Below, piece after piece: positions 33,870 through 45,269 of a stretch of 64,000 nucleotides of DNA. A program made the position numbers and the translations under genes. The notes beneath the pieces were generated by a model. It was not told the origin of the DNA. It saw only the letters and a list, made by a program, of their open reading frames with translations, and ran no database searches. Position 1 is the first letter of the stretch, and each line of letters begins with the position of its first letter. This DNA comes from Epiperipatus broadwayi (taxonomy: Eukaryota; Onychophora; Udeonychophora; Euonychophora; Peripatidae): contig JAQFVV010006293.1 of the NCBI GenBank assembly GCA_028023455.1, positions 2,057,844 through 2,121,843 on the forward strand, read 5' to 3'.

Positions 33870-33978
33870 TAAGAAATTTGCACACCACACCTGTGGGTGC
33901 CAGAATTGATCCTGGGACCACCCAATCCCAAGTTAGACACTCTATCTCTACACCAAATTGTGCAGAACATGGTTTTTT
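33870..33978 (-). mobile_element. SINE fragment (family 2), minus strand
   Basis: On the minus strand a box A-like TGGTGTAGAGATAGAGTG is followed at tRNA spacing by box B-like GGATCAATTCTGG, with GGTCCCA/TGGCACC around it as a T-arm remnant. It shares the box B and adjacent bases with 13760-13855. Confidence 0.6.
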
Positions 33979-36900
33979 TTTTGATATGCTAAATTGCTAT
34001 TATAAAATATACTTTTGTAAGAGTGGTATATAAAATCAAGTATCAAATTGGGGGAAAAATAACTGCTCCCACAATGATATAGATTTTAATAAAAAGTATT
34101 TTTAGTTATAAAATATATAGTAAACATTTTTAACCATGGGGAAGGTAGTTTCATCACCTAAATAAAGAATATATATAAAGTAATCACTAGCAGAAATATT
34201 AGATTTGGTTACTATATCAGTATTTATTCATAGGTAAATAAAAATATATTATTTTTGGTTATGAAAATCTGCTTCACCTTATTGATAAATACAGGTTCTT
34301 GAAACTTACATCTTTAACTGCTTTGTTGTTGTTTTTTAATTTTTCAATTTTATGCTTTATTAAATTCTAAATTTTTTTTTAATGAGTTGCAAATAATCTT
34401 TTTTTCTTTGTTAAACAATTTTAAATAGTGTAATATGTCCATTTTATTATTGCAAAAAAAGTTTATTTATTAACGTCAGTAATATTTTATATAAATCAGT
34501 AATTAATATTTTTATGTTAATGTAATTTATCAATAATCTTGTAAGATGTTCTTAAAAACTTCAACATTGCCACACATTCTTGAACAGATGCATTTTATCC
34601 CAAACCAGTACTCATCAGTTGGCTCAGACCACTGACTCTTATGTATATCTTTATCATATTAGTATTTAGCATTAGTAGTGGTAATCATTTTTGTATTTAT
34701 CTAGGGTGAATCATGTCCAAGTTGTGTCTGGAATAAGTTTGACATTTGTAAATCAAAATGTCATAATCTTCTAAGACAAATACAGTATGTTACTCAATGG
34801 ACAAATTTCTTTATTCAGTTATTGTGCTTATATTTGCAAGTTAGAATATCTGAGCGAATAGGATGATATAGACAAATCATAAAAGTTAGCATTCAATCAT
34901 AAATAAACTGAAAAAAAAATATGACAAAAAAAGTCTAAAAACAACAAGTAGGTTATGCTTTTATTATATCGGGCAATATTTAATAAGTATGCTTGTGTTG
35001 TTATAATATATTCAATAATCAAAGATAATTGGAAGACTTTTTAATATGATTGATAGTTAAATATGTTTTGAAGAATCATGATTATATATACATATTAATC
35101 CATAAGCCTAAACCTAGTCTATATGCATTGGCACAGATAACAAATGATATGTTTGACCATAGTAATTCTAGACAGAAATTAGCAATCAGTGTAGAGATAT
35201 TGGAGCAATCATTCAGAAATTACAGCAGTCAGACATAATCTATAGAACTTCACATCTATTTGACTATTTACAATATGATCTAATCTAATATAATAAAACC
35301 ACATTTTCATTGGATTAAATATATGTAATGAATGAACACTGACAGATTTTAAAAAAAGTATTTTAGAATGAATTTAAGCATAGTTTTTATAGGTAAAGCA
35401 GATCCTATTTATATTATAAAGATTAAATCAAAGATAATCTAAAGAACTGCAATTTTGGTTGACTTCATTGAAAAAAATTGTCTTAAGATAGGATGAGCAA
35501 AGTATAAAGTGTTTCAGAATGAAAAGCTACTACAGAAGAAGTTAAAAGAAAGTAATGGATAAGAATGTTTTATTCATAGACTTATTATATTTATCATATA
35601 AATCATGTGAAGTGTATTATTATTATTTTCCTTATTTACGGTTTTTTTTTTTTTTTTTGGAGGCAGAATGATCATACTTGTTTATTGAGTGACAGATAAT
35701 GATAAAATCTGATACAAACTAATATATAAATGTTAATAATTGCTCAATGTATTGGATGTGCATCTTATAAGCTTGTAGTATATTCGTAATAGAGAAGTGC
35801 TAAATTAATTCTTTATTTTTTATATACAGTATTCATACATATAATAAGAGGAATAAGCCTTTACGTAATGTGCATATGGGGACAATATAGATTATCCAAA
35901 CAAATAATAATTTTGAAAATTGATTTCAGTTAGCAAAAAAAAAAAATACTGTATTTTATTACAACTATTTTATATAAATTCATATTCATCACAAATCAGA
36001 GACAGTATTAATATTAGAAAAAAAAAACTCCATTACTAGAACACATTTTAAAAATCTGAGATCGAACTGCTACATTAAATTACAACTATTATTTTTATCT
36101 AATTGATATTTGCAATGTAATGTATGATTAAAAAAAAGTAGCCACTCAATTTTTTCCCATAAGTTATGCAATGTCGAGACTTTAAGTCAGTATAATGCAG
36201 CACAAAGTTAAATATTTTTAAAAGGAATTTTAAATCAACATATTCTTAATAAATTTATGTTTTTATTTGAAAAACACCTATGGTTTAAAAAGTTAAAAAA
36301 TGAAATGCGATTAGAATGATGTTGATCATTGCTTCAGAAAGATGACTAAAAAGTAAGTTTATTGTATTATTAGTTGAATTGATTTTAAAAACAACTTGGT
36401 AGAGATCTTCTTTTGGAGAATAAAAGTATAGAATAGAAAAGGAGGTGACTATTGGATATATAAAAGGATATTTAGAAAATTAATGTTACAGAAAAAGAGA
36501 TGAAGGATAGCAATTTTGCTTATTCCTATTTCGTTCAAAGCTATGGTTGTTATATATAATGTACAGCGAGCTTAATAAAATATTAATTGAGATTGGTAGA
36601 AATTGCAGAATAAAAATTAATTAATGGCTAAAAGATGAAAGTGGTAATTGAACAAAAAGAATCATTATAATTTACAATATTTAATTGATCAAACGATGAT
36701 AAAAATGAAACAAAACTGTTGAATGAGAATTACATTAGTTAAACATAATTTTAGTGTGAAGTAATTTTGTGGCTTATTGGAATTATATATAAAAAGATGC
36801 TTATTAAGGTAGCAGCTTAGTGCAATAGTGGAAAGCTAAAAGTTTCTGAATCAAAGACCAAACTGCCACTTCTGGTGCTTAGACATCACATGACTTCTTG

Positions 36901-37280
36901 AACTACTAACCATTTGATGTTTTTAAAGATGAATTAGTTGGTATTGAGTTTTGTATTATTATGAAAAACAATGAGAAAAGATTACAGATGTTAAAAAAAG
37001 AATAAAAAGAATTTAAAGGGATAAGTAGAGAAATTTAAAAAAAATGGATCGAAAATGTAAAGAAATTTTGGAAAAATATTTTAAAAGTCCATGGAAATTA
37101 AAATAAATAGATAAAAAAAGAAAGAATTTGATAGATAATCGAAATAAGATGAGAAAATAAAGCAAAAGATAAAAAAGTTTGAAAGTGGCAGTAATTAATC
37201 TAAGAGCATAAAAGTTGTGAGCTGTCCATTAAAGTATGAAGATTGGCCATCTTAATATAAAGCTGAGCACTGATTATATA
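33979..37280. other. AT-rich DNA, no gene
   Basis: About 3.3 kb. A T run is at 35640-35658. Near 36815-36895 a slightly GC-richer segment (gtgcttagacatcacatgac) may be a worn repeat, since the catatgact-like end recurs in the ribozyme units, but this is not firm. Confidence 0.4.
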
Positions 37281-37289
37281 TATATGTGT

Positions 37290-37497
37290 GAGGATAGTAA
37301 TCTAGACCAACTGATGATTGCTGGTTTAACATGAAATACATATATTGGTGATTATTTATCTTTTCAACATGTGTGTGATCAGGTGGATCAGCAATATGAG
37401 ATAGCACAGAGTGGTGGGTCGTGTGAAAGTCTGAGTTCGAATCCTGCATATATTACAAATATAAATGCAGGTTTAAGCCTGTACAATGTACTAAGAG
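37290..37497 (+). mobile_element. SINE-like repeat (family 3), plus strand
   Basis: About 200 bp shared with the complement of 60890-61090. It starts near gaccaactgatgattgctgg and ends near taagcctgtacaatgta. Its 3' half has a tRNA-like portion: GAGATAGCACAGAGTGG in the box A position and GAGTTCGAATCCTGC in the box B position, at normal tRNA spacing. The tRNA-like part lies downstream in the repeat, unlike in a usual SINE, so the unit boundaries or orientation may differ from my reading. Confidence 0.65.
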
Positions 37498-39788
37498 CAT
37501 AATATAAATTTTATTTTCTTTATTTAATAATCAAGAAACATTACTGTTCTCGTTAACTTTTCCTATATAACTTTTAAAATATCCACCTTTTAAATCTCTT
37601 TCTTTCTCATTTTTTCTAATATTAAAATATAATTATATTAAAAGGATTTGAAAATAAAAGATGGTTAATTTCTTTCATAATTGAAGACCCCTCACAGATC
37701 TTTACTTACGAAGTGAATTATAGTAATGGTGTCAACTTGCATTAAACTCTAAATTCCCAGGAGTTGAAATCGATCAAAACTTGTTTTATTACATTGAAGT
37801 GAAAACTTAGTCTGATTTAATTAATCATAGCTTTTACAGCCATTATATAGAAAATGTTTATCATTTAGAAAAAATAGCATTCTAAATTACTTAAATTTAA
37901 GTTAGAAATATATAAGTATTATCATCATTATCATCTTTATATATAGTCTTTATAGTGTCAGCATTATTATTCTAATATAAAAGTCATATTTTTTTAAAAA
38001 ACCCTTTAGCTTTTAGTAAAATGCAGAACAATATTTTATTGAAAGTTCCATGTTAACTGATGTTTTGATTGTGCAAAAATCTTCCTCAGAGTTTTTTTCT
38101 TTCTATTTATAAGCGTTGAATTATTTAACAGAAACTCTTTTCATATACCAATGAAATACTCCAAAAAAACTTGAGCTGAGCCAAGCCATTATAAAAAGAT
38201 AGATATATTCTCATTTAATAGTACCAGAATCATAATGAAAAAATTAATTAACTAACTATGCTACTATGATTCTGGTGAGAATTCATTGAAAGTTAACTCA
38301 GTGCTATTAAGTAAGAATATATCTATACAGTTATACCTTTTCATAGTGGTTTCACTCAGCTCAAGATTTTTCAGAGTATTATAAACAGTTAATGTGTTGA
38401 AATATTGTTTACTTGCCATGTCACTTCCAAGTCTTTCTATCATGGTTTTAACCTTCAGACAGACATTCATAACTATTTTCCTATTTAGATGTTTAATCAT
38501 TTTTTCTTTATTTATCTCTTTTCATTTTATCTTTTTCCAGTCTCTTTTCAAATAAGCTTCACAATTTTCCTACTAAATAATCTCTTTTCATTTACTTTTT
38601 CAAGTTTGTAAATTCTATCTTTCCAACTTATCTTCTTTACTTTTTTTTTAAAATTCATATCTTCAATATTTTTATATGATTTTTTTAAAGTCATCAGTAT
38701 TTCTGATTCATATACAAAATATTTAATAGACTATTTTCCATAATGTTTAACTTTAATAGATAATTTTGTATTTTACCAAAAGTCTCTTTAGCTATTTTTA
38801 TTTTTATTCTAATATATAATGCAGTATATGTTATATTTTTCTTCATTATTTCTCTTCCATGATCAGTTGCAATATTTTTCTTTATTCAAACAAATTCTCA
38901 ATCTCTTCATCTCATCTAAGGTTAAAACTTTTGTCAAGATACCTTTTAACTTTTTAGTATTCAAATGAAGATTATGCTAATCCATTTCTTTTTTTCTTTT
39001 TATGCATGCATTTCATCTCTTTTAAATTGTTTAATCCTAATGATAATATCAATAATGTCACTTTGGCCTTGGATCCATTTTTCTTTTTTTGCAATTCAAT
39101 TTATTTCATTTTATACTCTTTTTCTATTTAAAAATTGTTTGCTTTATTTTTGAATTGTAAATCAATGTTTTATAATCACAAAATAGTTTAACATTGATTT
39201 AAATCTATTTTTAGTAAGTATAAGTTTATAATTTTTTTTGAAAAGTAATTTTATTTATAATAAAACGCATATCATATTTTAGCATGGAACACATTATAAT
39301 GAAACAAACAAAGAAAACATAAAAACAGCACTTGTATAATTAGTTCAAACATTAAATAGACATATACAATCTAGGTACCATATCAGATGTATATCGTAAA
39401 TACCATATGGATTAATTAAAATCTCATGGTATAGTGACCAGCTTATTTCCTGCATCCATTATCCAGGCTTTTAGTTTAATCATGAAAACTTATTAGATCA
39501 CAAGCAAGCTTAGGATACTTTTCTACTAGTTAAGCCATAATAAACCCAGGTAATCATTCAGTATTGCCTAGTAAATAAATATATAGCTAGAAAATAGTGA
39601 TTATACTCCCTCTGTCATATCCCCTAAAAATGAATATCAATTTTCTGAAAGGAAAAATAAAAAAACACAGTTTTAATGTGATATAGTCTTCAGCCAATGA
39701 TGAGAGATGTCATATTCTTCTGAAACCATGACTTTTTTACTATTGTCATTTTTCTATAAAAGTTTATAATCTGCTTTTCTGCACTAAC
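37498..39788. other. AT-rich DNA with an unassigned minus-strand open frame
   Basis: The minus strand is A-rich and coding-like between about 39150 and 38260. A 78-codon frame (38500-38264) contains VCLKVKTMIERLGSDMASKQ and TVYNTLKNLELSE, which look like protein but match no family I can name. It might be the remnant of a LINE ORF. Nothing else recognised. Confidence 0.3.
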
Positions 39789-39789
39789 T

Positions 39790-40021
39790 ATAATTATTTA
39801 GTAAAATATTGAACCATTTAACAGCAGTCTAGGTTTGTTTTATAATAAGAAAATTTATTTTAAATGTAAGCACTTTCAAATACTAAAACTGAAAAGTATC
39901 ATAATGTTATGATGATGATATTTTTGAGGATTTGAAAGTGTTTAGCTTTGAAATAAATTTCCTTATTATAAAACAAACCTGGTCTGACATTAAATGTTTC
40001 AACATTTACTAAATAATTATT
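39790..40021. repeat. Foldback element, arms of about 100 bp
   Basis: The left arm (ataattatttagtaaa to aagcactttcaaat) pairs with the right arm (atttgaaagtgttt to tttactaaataattat). Shared core: ggtttgttttataataag. The loop is roughly 40 bp and contains atgttatgatgatgat. A few mismatches between arms. Confidence 0.8.
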
Positions 40022-40142
40022 GCCCTTAATTTTTTACAATGTGATAAGATAAAATCATATGATATAATGATGATTTGATGCAATTGTTGATATATATATA
40101 TATATAATAAATAAAGTTTGATATCTGTATTCGTTTCACAAT

Positions 40143-40550
40143 ATATGTAATATACAAATCAATATATATATATATCAAAATACAGTACAATTTATATAAA
40201 TTATATTCTTTTAGAAGTACTTTCGACTATACACTTTGTAGTCTTTATCAACTATATAACGTTGAATAATCAAAACGAGACAACCCTTAACAATACCCAT
40301 AGTTCAATTCAGATTTCCCATAATTCTGTTAATGAATCGCCAGTCATCAAATGTTAAGATAACAGAATTGTGGGAAATCTGAATTGAACTATGGGTATTG
40401 TTAAGGGTTGTCTCGTTTTGATTATTCAATGTTATATAGTTGATAAAGACTACAAAGTGTATAGTCGAAAGTACTTCTAAAAGAATATAATTTATATAAA
40501 TTGTATTGTATTTTGATATATATATATATTGATTTGTATATTATATATAT
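40143..40550. repeat. Long near-perfect palindrome with PLE-type stem-loop motif
   Basis: Arms of about 190 bp (40143-40331 and 40360-40550) differ at only a handful of places and are separated by a 28-bp loop. In each arm is the sequence gataaagacta, an 8-9 base loop, tagtcgaaagtacttc: a hairpin preceded by GATAAA and followed by GAAA, which resembles the hammerhead-like motif at PLE ends and recurs, worn, right after the PLE frame at 63.6 kb. TA repeats cap both outer ends. No coding. Confidence 0.85.
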
Positions 40551-40899
40551 ACACACACAAAATGGATTGAAGAAAAATATTTGTTGCTAACTGAAAAAAA
40601 AAACTAATAGTATTTGATTAAAATATCAGTTTGGTTTTTTGAAAGCAGAATGAATGCATGAATGATCTTTTTTTTATATTTATAATTATTACAAACAAAA
40701 ATAAATTATGGCCCTCATTTTCAGGAGGCTGTAAAATTATTAGCCAAGGTAGTGACTACTAACTGAAAACAGAGCTTGTTAAAAATCTTGTGATTTCACC
40801 TAAAATTGCAGATCACTTTCGTGTGGAAAAGGATTGCATGAATTAAAAATTCAATCTAACATTAAATGAATCATTGTTGGAATTTAAAAAGTTAGTAAA

Positions 40900-42960
40900 A
40901 AATGTAAAAAAAAATAATTCATTTGAAAAATGGATATTCAAATACACAAATATTGTAAGCACGACTGAAGTGGAATTCATTATAAATAAAAAAAATTGAA
41001 AAACCATTTTGTAAAGATCGATGCGGATAATTTTGATTAATGGCTCAACAATTTTTATTGTGGTGTGAAATAGAGAATTTCATATAGATGTACAAAATAT
41101 TTTTGTTCACATCAAACAAGTCAAAATTGACATTGAAAAACGTTAATGTTAGAATTGGAAATGAATGATAAGATGAAAGTGATGTGGATAAATTTTTTTA
41201 TGAAGTCAGAAATATGAGAAGGCATAGTCTAATGGAATTTTTAGAAAAAGAAAATCTATATTATGAATTCCATCTTTGAAAAAACTAGTATATAAAGATG
41301 AACATAGCAGCATCTAACAGGTTAGAAAGAATTGAATTATATTTTGACTAATAAAATATATATTTCAAGTTTGTGATATTTATGATAGATTCCGGATAGA
41401 AAATGATAATCTATTAATACACGTTAACAGAAATCTACAAAATTTATTAAGAAAATCAGTTACTAAAAGATGATATTCCTAATCTTCAGAAGCATTCCAT
41501 TGAAATTAGAGCTTGCAAATAATTTCAAAATATCAATGAACTTTGATAATATGTTTGAAATTTGAACGGTAATATTAAGAAAATAATTGATAGTTTATTA
41601 AGAACTTCTAGGTACAAAAAAGCAGAAATTTATCAAATTTTTTAACTGAAGCAGATACTGTATGAAAAAAGGAATATGAAGTTATTTTTAAAATAAGCCA
41701 ATAAAAAAAATTGTTTATATGGAATTCTATAAATGGTATAAAAAAGATATAAAAATTATAAATGTGTGTTGACATGAAAAACTACAAAAGAAAATAAAAG
41801 TATATAACAACTTAGTATTGGAAGAAAAAAATATCCCAACAATAAGAAAATGAAGTATTACTAAAAAAAGGAGACAATATCACAAACACTATACATTTAT
41901 AAAATACAAGAAAACAAAGTAGCCTCTATAATTATATCTTTTGTATTGCCAAGTATTTTAAAGATGTGCAATTATATCTGTGAAGACAGAAAAAGCTCCA
42001 GAAATAATAGAATTATTATTGATAATTTAAAAAAACAAATGAAAAAGTAGAGAATTCATTGGAAAAGTGATATACAAAATGTTTATGATAATGATGTACT
42101 AGATGATTGAAAAATTCAATAGAAATGATGATCATTAAAAGGTTAAAAAAAGATTTTAGAACTTACAGTATTTTATCAATTCTGTACAAGATCTTTACTA
42201 AGATAATTCCAGCTCAGCTACATAAAATTGAACTTAGATCAACCAAAATAATAATAGATCATATTCATATATTAAGAAAAGTTCTAAAAAAAGGACCATT
42301 GAATATTAGTTGCCATTCTGTTTTGAATTTGTAGATTATAAAGAGCATTTGATTATAAAACATTTCTATTTAATTTAGACTAAAAATATAGATTTGGGAT
42401 ATTTTAATATTCTGAAAAATATTTATTAAATTTCAACATCAATAGTCAGATTATTACTGTGATGCTAAGAAGATTAACATTGGTAAAGGTTTCTGAAAGG
42501 GTGATTCTGTATCTTCAAAACTTTTTACTTCAATTTTATAAGAAATAATTTCTGGATGACAATGGGAAACTAAGAAAGTAAAATAAATGAAGATTGTTTT
42601 AATCATTTAGATTTGACAATTAATTTAATGTCTTCTTTTTTTTTTTTTTTTGCAAATAATGCTTCAGAGCTTCAGAAAATATTACAAAAGTAAGAAAATG
42701 AAAGCAAAAAAAAGTAAAATTAAAAATAAATCTAAAATGGCTGAAGAATATCCATTGCTTTTTTAACAGAAGACAAAACAAAGATCGATATTAATAAATT
42801 AGAATGTGGTAATAACTACAAATGGCTTTGATTAGATTATTGATAGATGACAGTGTAATAGATTAAATTAATTATAGAATTTCTATGGATAGAATGCAAA
42901 GAAAATATGCCTATGGGTTTGAAAAAAATGTTTTTAATAGATTTCTTTTACTCCTTTTAA
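40900..42960 (+). pseudogene. Decayed RTE-type LINE (endonuclease scrap and reverse transcriptase)
   Basis: Plus strand. Near 40950 TTEVEFIINKK recalls the TKNEIDYI block of the endonuclease end. The open frame 42107-42334 reads YSILSILYKIFTKII (RPISLLSxLYKxFTKII), then IIIDHIHILRKVLKKG (the DHI-LRQ block typical of RTE), and past a stop the VDY block is reduced to IIKSI. Near 42495-42530 KGDSVSSKLFTSIL matches RQGDxxSPKLF. Near 42640-42690 FANNASELQKILQK follows the lost FADD box, and YKWL near 42820 sits in the YLG block. All blocks are in order but carry many stops. Confidence 0.75.
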
Positions 42961-43142
42961 CATATAGATATAAAACTTATATATAATAAATTTTATTAAT
43001 AAATTAGATTCCAATCCTAACATATATATTTATATATATATAAAATTAAGAGCGTGCTAATAGCTCTAAACAAGCTTTTTTTATTTTATTTATGATAAAT
43101 GCTACTACAAGAGAAGGCATTCAAATCATTTTTATCTTGGAT

Positions 43143-43200
43143 TGTCCCCATCCCCAGACCGGTTTCGACCTATGGGTCTCTTCAGTGAGGAGTTGGGACA
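43143..43200 (-). ncRNA. Hammerhead ribozyme, unit 1 of the 412-bp array
   Basis: Minus strand: outer stem I UGUCCC with GGGACA (6 pairs), internal loop AAC/UG, inner stem I UCCUCA with UGGGGA (6 pairs, one G-U), core CUGAAGA, stem II GACC-CAUA-GGUC, core GAAA, loopless self-complementary stem III ACCGGU, cleavage C. All core positions of the hammerhead consensus are kept. Stem III without a loop is expected to work best when two ribozymes pair as a dimer, as in a tandem transcript. Confidence 0.93.
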
Positions 43201-43556
43201 TTAGATCTAAAAAACCAACTCAAGCAAAGCATTTATCTAAAAGTTAATTGTTAGAAGAAGATCTGAAACTTTTAGACATCTGCATGTCTTTAAAGTCAGC
43301 TCTCCAACTGAAAAAATCATATGGGCCTGAACTTAATTCAGATACTCCATATATTAGTAGGCTTAGCTCTTTAATTTAGCTAAAGCCACAACAGCAAAAT
43401 AATAATAGTAATAATAACAAGTCACATGACTTATATATAGCTTGCACTTACAAATATGTAAAATTAAGAGCATGCTAATAGCTCTAAACAAGCTTTTTTT
43501 TATTTATGATAAATGCTACTACAAGAGAAGGCATTCAAATCATTTTTATCTTGGAT

Positions 43557-43613
43557 TGTCCCCATCCCCAGACCGGTTTCGACTTATGGGTCTCTTCAGT
43601 GAGAGTTGGGACA
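43557..43613 (-). ncRNA. Hammerhead ribozyme, unit 2 of the 412-bp array
   Basis: Same design, with one base missing in the inner stem I (gtgagag instead of gtgaggag on the plus strand) and a C-A mismatch closing stem II (GACC/AGUC). Core and stem III ACCGGU are intact. Activity may be lower than in units 1 and 3. Confidence 0.88.
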
Positions 43614-43968
43614 TTAGATCTAAAAGACCAACTCAAGCAAAGCATTTATCTAAAAGTTTTGTTAGAAGATGATCTGAACTTTTAGACATTGCATGTCTTT
43701 AAAGTCAGCTCTCCAAGCTGAAAAAATATGGGCCTGAACTTGATTCAGATACTCCATATATTAGTAGGCTTAGCTCTTTAATTTAGCTAAAGCCACAACA
43801 GCAAAATAATAATAGTAATAATAACAAGTCACATGACTTATATATAGCTTGCACTTACAAATATGTAAAATTAAGAGCGTGCTAATAGCTCTAAACAAGC
43901 TTTTTTTTTTTTTATTTATGATAAATGCTACTACAAGAGAAGGCATTCAAATCATTTTTATCTTGGAT

Positions 43969-44026
43969 TGTCCCCATCCCCAGACCGGTTTCGACCTATG
44001 GGTCTCTTCAGTGAGGAGTTGGGACA
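43969..44026 (-). ncRNA. Hammerhead ribozyme, unit 3 of the 412-bp array
   Basis: Identical to the unit 1 ribozyme across both stem I halves, the CUGAAGA core, stem II GACC-CAUA-GGUC, GAAA and ACCGGU. Confidence 0.93.
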
Positions 44027-44277
44027 TTAGATCTAAAAAACCAACTCAAGCAAAGCATTTATCTAAAAGTTAATTGTTAGAAGAAGATTTGAAACTTTTA
44101 GACATCTGCATATCTTTAAAGTCAGCTCTCCAACTGAAAAAATCATATGGGCCTGAACTTAATTCAGATACTCCATATATTAGTAGGCTTAGCTCTTTAA
44201 TTTAGCTAAAGCCACAACAGCAAAATAATAATAGTAATAATAACAAGTCACATGACTTATATATAGCTTGCACTTAC

Positions 44278-45263
44278 AAATATATATATATATATACACA
44301 GAATATAAGACTTGAATCCTTATCATTGAAAAGCAATAAAGCAACTTCAGCAGATGACATAATGAAGTAAGGAGTTATGTCAGAAGTAACAAGAAGGATT
44401 GAAAGCAAAATATATAGGAGAAAGAACAAACAAATATCATTGATATGAAGGAAATCATTGAAAGTCTAAAATAGGTCTGGTCTAAATATAATTCTAAAAA
44501 AAACATGACAATAAATGAACAGCTAAAGTTTAATAAAAGAAACTGTAAGAGATCTAGAAATGAATTATATGGATAATAAAGTTTGGGGGATGGTGTAGAA
44601 ATGGTAAACCTGTTCTTAATGATATAACACTGGCATTCAAATCAATGGAATGTGGTGAGAAATTTAATCCAAACAATACTTGCTTTTTTTCAATTCCAAT
44701 ATTAATTTCCATCTACAGAAAGGTTCAGGGAAAAAAATTTCTATTAATTCTCTTTTCATTCTAGCAGGATCAGAATGATATCTGCTATTGAACATAGTCT
44801 TTGCTAAATTCTTGAAGACTAAGTATTATACAACCATTAAGAAATACAAATATAAATACAATTTATGATTAGATTTTTCATTGCATTCTACTTTTATGTT
44901 TAATAGTTATAATAATCTATGTGAGAAAAATACAATGTGACAAACTATGTTACAGTCATCAAGTGATCAATAAATAAATAAATATTTGTCTGCTTCCTAA
45001 GAGGTCATGTTGTTTTTGCACAAAATAATCTAAATGTAACCCTTCTGCTCAATTCATCAAAGTGAGGTTTAATTTTAAAATTATCTAAGCTGAAAATCAA
45101 TTCATGAATTTTTAAGACTCTACGATTCTACTACCATGGTGACATTTCACAGGATAGTTATATCAAGTCAGTCCAGCAAGTTGAAATAAAAATTTAGAAT
45201 AACTTTATAATAAGAAAAATGTAAACTTCCCAAGTAATATGTCTAAATGTGCTAAAATGCAGA
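44278..45263. other. AT-rich DNA with possible LINE scrap
   Basis: At 44310-44420 the plus strand can be read as LKSNKATSADDIM, resembling the GKAxGxD block of a LINE polymerase, so the ribozyme array may lie within an old LINE. No other block supports it. The rest contains no recognisable feature. Confidence 0.3.
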
Positions 45264-45269
45264 TATTAG

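Larger units (their letters stand above)
43044..44277 (-). mobile_element. Tandem array of three ~412-bp retrozyme-like units
   Basis: Three head-to-tail units start at about 43044, 43457 and 43863 (attaagagcgtgctaatagc) and end with agcttgcacttacaaatat. Each carries one hammerhead on the minus strand. Predicted cleavage points at 43157/43156, 43571/43570 and 43983/43982 give minus-strand monomers of 414 and 412 nt. Units are highly similar; units 1 and 3 share variants against unit 2 (for instance the 43250 and 44080 segments), which suggests that array copies were not simply duplicated in order. No protein is encoded. Flanks are TA-rich, so a target-site duplication cannot be told. Related to the 471-bp family by shared atgggcctgaact-aattcag, tagctctttaa and tcacatga segments. 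Confidence 0.85.
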
